This document shows, one piece after another, positions 59,130 through 64,000 of a stretch of DNA of 64,000 nucleotides. This stretch comes from Halichoerus grypus (lineage: Eukaryota; Chordata; Mammalia; Carnivora; Phocidae): the NCBI RefSeq assembly GCF_964656455.1, contig NC_135719.1:73582283-73646282 (forward strand), in the 5' to 3' direction. Under the pieces are notes generated by a model, which made no database searches, was not told the DNA's origin, and worked only from the letters and a program-made list of their open reading frames with translations. How positions within the stretch are numbered: the stretch's first letter is position 1; every line of letters begins with the position of its first letter. The translations under genes and the position numbers were made by a program.

Positions 59130-60080
59130 CTGGCTGTTTTAATTACATATATTTCCTAATGTGAGTGTTCTGTGAATGTACTGAATATTTTGTATCTCTT
59201 TGCACTATAATGTGCAAGTGTACTCGCTTTAACATAGGGCATGTTTCTAATTCTTGTCTTTTTTATTCACTCATGGCTTAATTTTAATCCTTCATTGGTG
59301 CTTTAAATGCCTCAAATAAGAATAATGCCAACTAGGGTGATTTTCACCTTTTTATTAGCAAATGTGAAACATGTGTAACTCATAATCACCTGGTTGTTCT
59401 TAGCCCAGGGCATCTGGAGAGCCTTTTCAAGATTTCTGCTCTCCTCAGGCACTCACCAAAGGGAATGCAAGATTCAGTGGTTTTAACTTACAAATCAAGT
59501 CCAGATTTGATTATTAAGGTTTTCTATTTCCTACTTGCTGTCACAAACCCATCCTGAAATTTAATTTCCCTACTAGACATTTTAAGTGAAATGTTTAAAT
59601 GAAAATGGCCAAACACTAATGAAGACTTCCAACAGGAGAAAGGTGTGAGATTGAGTCAAGAGCTGAGTCTCAGGTTTGTTTAGGGGGAGGCATTGTAAAA
59701 TATGGATAGTCTCCGTTTTAATGCATCTGTGCATTAAACCCTTTTCGTAACAGTCCCCAAATTTCTATAGTTATAGATACCTGTACTGGGTACACTGATT
59801 ACATACATGTCAATCCAGGTACATTGCAGAGAGGAACTAATTCTTTTCTTGGTCCAACTACAAGATGCAGTGGTGGGCAAGAAGAACAGCTTAATTAAAA
59901 TTCTTTCAAATAAGAATTTATTTTTAGGATCATTGGTGACAGAGAATCATGAGAAATTTCTGAATTGCTGATTCTACACATAAGTGTTTTGATGCTTGAT
60001 ATAGGTTTTCTTATTTATGAATGATCATTTTAATGTAATAATAAATGAAAGAAACCCCTCGTTTTTTCCATTTATTTGCT
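59130..60080. other. Unique non-coding DNA, no gene seen
   Basis: No gene or recognisable repeat. Confidence 0.45.
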
Positions 60081-60084
60081 ATTA

Positions 60085-60350
60085 TTAGTGCTTGAGATGC
60101 TCTTCACATAGTCGCCTCTTTGTCACATTGTGACCTCCTCTGGTGCCCTACACCACACCATCTGCAGTTAGCCCCATGGCACTGTTTCTGTTACTGTGTC
60201 ATCTTTTCTTCATACCAGTTATCACTGTCAGATGTTCTCTTATTGAGGTGATTATATGTTAATTTACCATCTCTCCACTCTAGGATTTAAGCTCCATGAA
60301 AGCAGGAACTTTTCTGTCTTGTTCACCATTGTATTCTCACCACCTAAATC
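60085..60350 (+). repeat. L2 3' end
   Basis: 'ctctggtgccctacaccac'-type start, then 'ccactctaggatttaagctc', 'catgaaagcaggaacttttc' and 'tgtcttgttcaccattgtat' match the well-known L2 3' region. Truncated before the terminal repeats. Confidence 0.7.
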
Positions 60351-60559
60351 TGTCTGTGATGACATGTGAGCTCAGTTATCAACAGGATATAATTTTTTAT
60401 GAATTTGGGACTTATTGCTCATAGAATTTAGGAAAATATTGTATTCATTTTTCAGGATATAAACTTTTAAAATCCCTTTGAAGTAAAAATTTCCATGTGA
60501 AAATATTTGGAGTAAGAAAATATTCATGTGCCTTATTTGCTTCTGTATTACAACTATCC

Positions 60560-61135
60560 TGCTACGGACTAAATTGTGTGCCTCCTTCCCTCCATATTCA
60601 TACACTGAAGCCCTAATCCCTAAAGTGTCTACATTTGGAGATAGGACTTTTAAGAGGTAATTAAGTTAAATGAGGTCATAAGGGTGGGACCCCTAATCAG
60701 ATTGGATTAGTCTCCTTGTAAGAAGAAACACCGGAGAACTTACTCTTTCCATCATGTTAAGGACAGAGTGGCTATCTGCAAGCCAGAAATAGAGCTCCCA
60801 TCAGAAACTAAACTTGTGGGATGCCTGGGTGGTTCTGTCAGTTAAACGTCTGCCTTTGGTTCAGATCATGATCCCAGGGTCCTGGGATCAAGTCCTGCAT
60901 CAGGCTCCCTGCTCAGCGGGGAGCCTGCTTCTGCCACTCCCCCTGCCTGTGTGCTCAATTTCTCTCTCTGTCAAATAAAATAAAATCTTAAAAAAAACAA
61001 ACAAACAAGAAAACCTAAATTTGCAGACTTAATCTTGGACTTCCCAGCCTCTAGAACTATGAAAAAATAATTTTTGTTGTTTCAGTCATATAGTCTATAG
61101 TAATTTGTTATGGCAGCCCAGGCAAGCTCATATAC
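60560..61135 (+). mobile_element. MLT1-type LTR (ERVL-MaLR), interrupted by a SINE
   Basis: 'cggactaaattgtgtgcctc', 'cactgaagccctaatcccta', 'tttggagataggacttttaa', 'gaggtcataagggtgggacc', 'gtctccttgtaagaagaaac' and, after the SINE, 'cttggacttcccagcctcta', 'tttgttatggcagcccaggc' follow the MLT1 LTR order. It has the opposite orientation to the LTR at 54692. No internal viral gene is present. Confidence 0.8.
60817..61008 (+). mobile_element. Can-SINE inside MLT1 LTR
   Basis: Head 'gatgcctgggtggttctgtc', B-box-like 'gggatcaagtcctg', 'ctccctgctcagcggggagc', 'ctctctctctgtcaaat' and tail with 'aaacaaacaaacaag'. Flanks 'gaaactaaacttg' and 'gaaaacctaaatttg' are a diverged duplication, so this is older than the CpG-rich copies. 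Confidence 0.9.
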
Positions 61136-61139
61136 TTAC

Positions 61140-61525
61140 TAATTAACAAACAATTATTTTTAATGACTTTATTAGAAAGATTTCTATTTTCCATGCTATA
61201 TCATGCTGTGTCATTTAGCTTTTATTATGCTTTTATGCCACTGATAACATTACTATGGCTGTGATGATGGGAATGAATGAGGAAGGGAGGAAAGAGTTTT
61301 GTAAGATCAAAGTTGAAATTTCCACAATATAAAGCTTTTCCTTCTACAAACATCATCATTTATTATGTGATATGTTCAAAAAATAGATGGCATTATATGG
61401 ACAGGAGACAGCACCTTAACTGTTCTATTACTGCTACTTCCATTTTAGATTGATCAAGGGAATAGTCTTTTGGGAGAAGATATATGTTAAAATGGCATAA
61501 TATTCTGTGAGATCAGGAAAATGTT
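61140..61525. other. Unique non-coding DNA, no gene seen
   Basis: No gene or recognisable repeat. Confidence 0.45.
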
Positions 61526-61527
61526 AG

Positions 61528-61665
61528 GGCCCCTGCTTGGCTCAGTCAGTAGAGCATGTGACTCTTGATTCAGGGTCATGAGTTCAAGCCCCACGTTGGC
61601 ATAGAGATTACTTAAGGAAATTAAAAAGGAAAGAAAGGAAGAAAGAGAAAAAGAAAGAAAAATTG
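61528..61665 (+). mobile_element. Short tRNA-type SINE with GAAA-rich tail
   Basis: 'ggcccctgcttggctcagtc', 'agtagagcatgtgactcttg', 'gtcatgagttcaagccccac', 'catagagattacttaa', then a purine tail of GAAA/GGAA units (61615-61665). The tRNA-like part is clear, but the head is extended by SINE-specific sequence, so it is not a tRNA gene. Confidence 0.85.
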
Positions 61666-61669
61666 TTTG

Positions 61670-62870
61670 GGTGTTCAATTTTTGAGCATTCCTTGGACCT
61701 TAGGAAAGCAGATGAAGACCAAAATCATGAGAATAAAATAATTTCTAAGTCCTTCTGAGCTATTTTCAGGAAGCAGATATAGCGCACACAGAGCAAAAAT
61801 CAACTAATGTGCATCCATTAGTAACTTAGAAACACCTCCAAACATTTGGTGACCTATTTTTCTCTTTTATTTTGTTTGCAAGACATAAAGGCTACAGGTG
61901 TCTGTGAAAGTGAAGAAAAGTCAGTGTAGCTAAAAGTTCATCCAAATAATGATTATTTTTAAAGTTATATTGGTCATTTAAAAATGCTTTCTATCCTAAT
62001 AAGCAAAATTAATGGATGAAGCAGGTGCATACATTGTTTTAATTAACAACAGCTGTGTATAGCAATATTATAGGAGCTTATTATGGCATCATTTATTAAG
62101 AATATGTTACCAATGCATTTTATAACATGCATTATAAAAAGTTATTAAAGGATATGACTACATCTTAGAATCATTCAATAAATATTAATAAAGCATTTAT
62201 GATTGTGCCCTTAATTTAAAATGCTATCATTATCTTTCAAGCATCAAGTGCCAACAAGCCATTCCTGACCACATCAATGGTAGTAGTGATTAGGAGTTTC
62301 CCTGAGTATGTGTTAAACATCCTCCCCCTTTATTAGTTTGGAAATACCCACCTTCTAAATGGTAGCTCCTCAATCTCTCTGTGTTCTCTGAATTTCAGTA
62401 GGAAAAAAGAAAAAAAGAAACTTAATTCCCCCAAATCTTACCTACTGAGTTTGAAACTGCAGCTACTTGTAACTCATGTATTAGATACTGACTGTGGTTG
62501 ACTCTTCCATGCCATATGTAAGGAAGGTGTGGTCAATTTTCTTTTAATTCTGTTTTTTACATTACCATATATATTTATTGAAAAAGAATATTTTTCTTAA
62601 GGCCCGGTGGGATCCCATAGCTCATTAATTGCTTTGAAACCTCATCAGTCAGCTTGCAATTTGCTATTAGGTAACAGTGCTGAGTGGAGTGGCTCAAAAC
62701 AGGGCCATTTATTTCAATTAATCATTTGTTTTATGCAATATCAGTTTGGAAAAATAATAGTAAGGAGTCTTCCCTAGATGAATGTGCTGAAAATAGATGT
62801 AACGTTTTTTAAATTAGAGACTCTTGGATAAATCAATGAAAAATTCTGAAACATGTTTCCTTTAAAACAC
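61670..62870. other. Unique non-coding DNA, possible conserved element
   Basis: No gene. The block 62590-62760 ('cccatagctcattaattgc', 'catcagtcagcttgcaattt', 'caattaatcatttgtttt') is rich in homeodomain-like ATTA/TAAT words and lacks any repeat signature, which suggests a conserved non-coding element; untested. Confidence 0.45.
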
Positions 62871-62874
62871 AGAG

Positions 62875-63150
62875 AATTCAGTGGAATTTAAGAAACAAAA
62901 CAGGATCATAGGGGAAGGGAGGGAAAAATAAAACAAGATGAAATCAAAAAGGGAGACAAACCATAAGAGATGCTTAATCATAGAAAACAAACTGAGGGTT
63001 GCTGGAGGGGAAGAGGGTGGGGAAATGGGGTAGCTGGGTGATGGACATTAAGGAGGGCACGTGATATAATGAGCACTGGGTATTATATAAGACAGGTGAA
63101 TCACTGAACTCTACCTCTAAAACTAATAATACACTATATGTTAATTAATT
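62875..63150 (+). mobile_element. L1 3' end fragment, plus strand
   Basis: Carnivore L1 3' UTR of the single-module type: 'ggatcataggggaagggagg', 'gagacaaaccataagagatg', 'aaacaaactgagggttgctg', 'ctgggtgatggacattaagg', 'gggcacgtgatataatgagc', 'ctctaaaactaataatacac', 'tatgttaattaattgaattt'. The 5' part is missing and no own A-tail remains: the following TTTATTTATT run belongs to the reverse L1 that abuts it. Confidence 0.88.
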
Positions 63151-63466
63151 GAATTTATTTATTTATTTATTTTTTATTATGTTATGTTAATCACCACACA
63201 ACACATCATTAGTATTTGATGTAGGGTTCCATGATTCATTGTTTGCATATAACACCCAGTGCTCCATGCAGTAAGTGCCCTCTTTAATACCCATCACCAG
63301 GCTAACCCCCCCACCCCCCTCCCCTCTAGAACCCTGTTTCTCAGAGTCCATAGTCTCTCATGGTTCGTCTCCCCCTTCGATTTCCCCCCCTTCATTTTTC
63401 CCTTCCTGCTATCTTCTTCTTTTCTTTTTTTAACATATATTATTTGTTTCAGAGGTACAGGTCTGT

Positions 63467-63502
63467 GATTCAACAGTCTTACACGATTCAACAGTCTTAC
63501 AC
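63467..63502. repeat. 18-bp tandem duplication in L1 3' UTR
   Basis: 'gattcaacagtcttacac' occurs twice in direct succession; the L1 at 31159 and the fragment at 26809 have it once. A private replication-slippage event in this copy or its source. Confidence 0.9.
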
Positions 63503-63621
63503 AATTCACAGTGCTCACCATAGCACATACCCTCCCCAATGTCTATCACCCAGCCACCCCATCCTTCCCACCCCCCACCACTCAAGCAACCCTCAGTTTG
63601 TTTCCTGAGATTAAGAAATCC

Positions 63622-64000
63622 TCATGTCAGTGAGGTCATATGATACATGTCTTTCTCTGATTGACTTATTTCGCTCAGCATAATACCCTCCAGTTCCATC
63701 CACGTTGTTGCAAACAGCAAGATTTCATTCCTTTTGATGGCTGCATAATATTCCATTGTATATATATACCACATCTTCTTTATCCATTCATCAGTTGATG
63801 GACATCTTGGCTCTTTCCATAGTTTGGCTATTGTGGACATTGCTGCTATAAACATCAGGGTGCATGTACCCCTTTGGATCCCTACATTTGTATCTTTGGG
63901 GTAAATACCCAGTAGGGCAATTATTGGGTCATATGGTAACTCTATTTTCAACTTTTTCAGGAGCCTCCATACTGTTTTCCAGAGTGGCTGCACCAGCTTG
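63622..64000 (-). CDS. L1 ORF2 C-terminus, partial
   Basis: Open from the window edge to the stop at 63622, 125 or so codons: '[20 protein letters not shown]', '[15 protein letters not shown]', '[18 protein letters not shown]', ending '..MTSLT'. It aligns without gaps to the C-terminus of the intact ORF2 in this window and differs at a few residues. No stop or frameshift within the visible part, so the copy is young. Confidence 0.9.
   Translation of the reverse strand, partial: KLVQPLWKTVWRLLKKLKIELPYDPIIALLGIYPKDTNVGIQRGTCTLMFIAAMSTIAKLWKEPRCPSTDEWIKKMWYIYTMEYYAAIKRNEILLFATTWMELEGIMLSEISQSEKDMYHMTSLT

Larger units (their letters stand above)
63152..64000 (-). mobile_element. L1 3' part, minus strand, continues beyond window
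   Basis: Two-module 3' UTR (about 63183-63350 and 63432-63615) followed by the ORF2 C-terminus. Overall very like the young L1 at 31159-38223, with a tail of TTTA units. An 18-bp tandem duplication at 63467-63502 sits in its proximal module. Because it runs off the edge, its length and integrity are unknown. Confidence 0.92.

Noticed and set aside
61528..61615. tRNA gene
   Set aside because: The A- and B-box-like words belong to the tRNA-derived head of a SINE with a purine tail; the cloverleaf is not intact.

Overview
The window is nuclear DNA from a placental carnivore. The young short repeats are tRNA-derived Can-SINEs with the 'GCCTGGGTGGCTCAG' head, CT-rich middle and AAATAAAT tail. The dog-type SINEC_Cf head and the felid-type body are both absent, so a non-canid caniform (bear, seal/walrus or mustelid group) fits best; this last step is inference. 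No host protein-coding exon, processed gene copy, rRNA, tRNA gene, CRISPR or bacterial-type operon could be supported. The DNA is AT-rich and intergenic or deep-intronic in character.

Layout: 1-9.2 kb is mostly unique sequence with one MIR. 9.2-11.4 kb holds four Can-SINEs, two of them inserted back to back at the same target. 12.55-13.8 kb has two old L1 fragments in opposite orientation. 13.8-24.2 kb is mostly unique, with a long GT microsatellite, an L2-like repeat and a SINE. 24.2-28.3 kb is a nest of SINE, L2-like, MIR and L1 pieces. 29.2-41.5 kb is a decayed minus-strand L1 split in two by a young, apparently full-length minus-strand L1 (about 31.16-38.22 kb). 41.5-48.7 kb holds a MER20-like DNA transposon, three SINEs and a HAL1/L1-like relic. 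48.7-62.9 kb is mostly unique with MIRs, two MLT1-type LTRs, an L2 and SINEs. 62.9-64.0 kb is a tail-to-tail pair of L1 3' ends, the second running off the window.

The most notable object is the young L1. Both reading frames are open (ORF1 298 codons, ORF2 1270 codons) and the key endonuclease, reverse transcriptase and C-terminal Cys/His residues are present. It has a CpG-rich 5' UTR with a YY1-type site at its very start, a duplicated block in the 5' UTR, a two-module 3' UTR, and a target-site duplication at a TTTTT/AA endonuclease site inside the older L1. An antisense open frame in its 5' UTR starts at an ATG in a strong context that overlaps a second YY1-like motif; this is the best candidate here for something undescribed.

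The L1 proteins would also explain the SINEs: nearly every young SINE is flanked by a 12-20 bp direct repeat and ends in an A-rich tail, as expected for L1-driven insertion. I found no convincing new multi-gene system.
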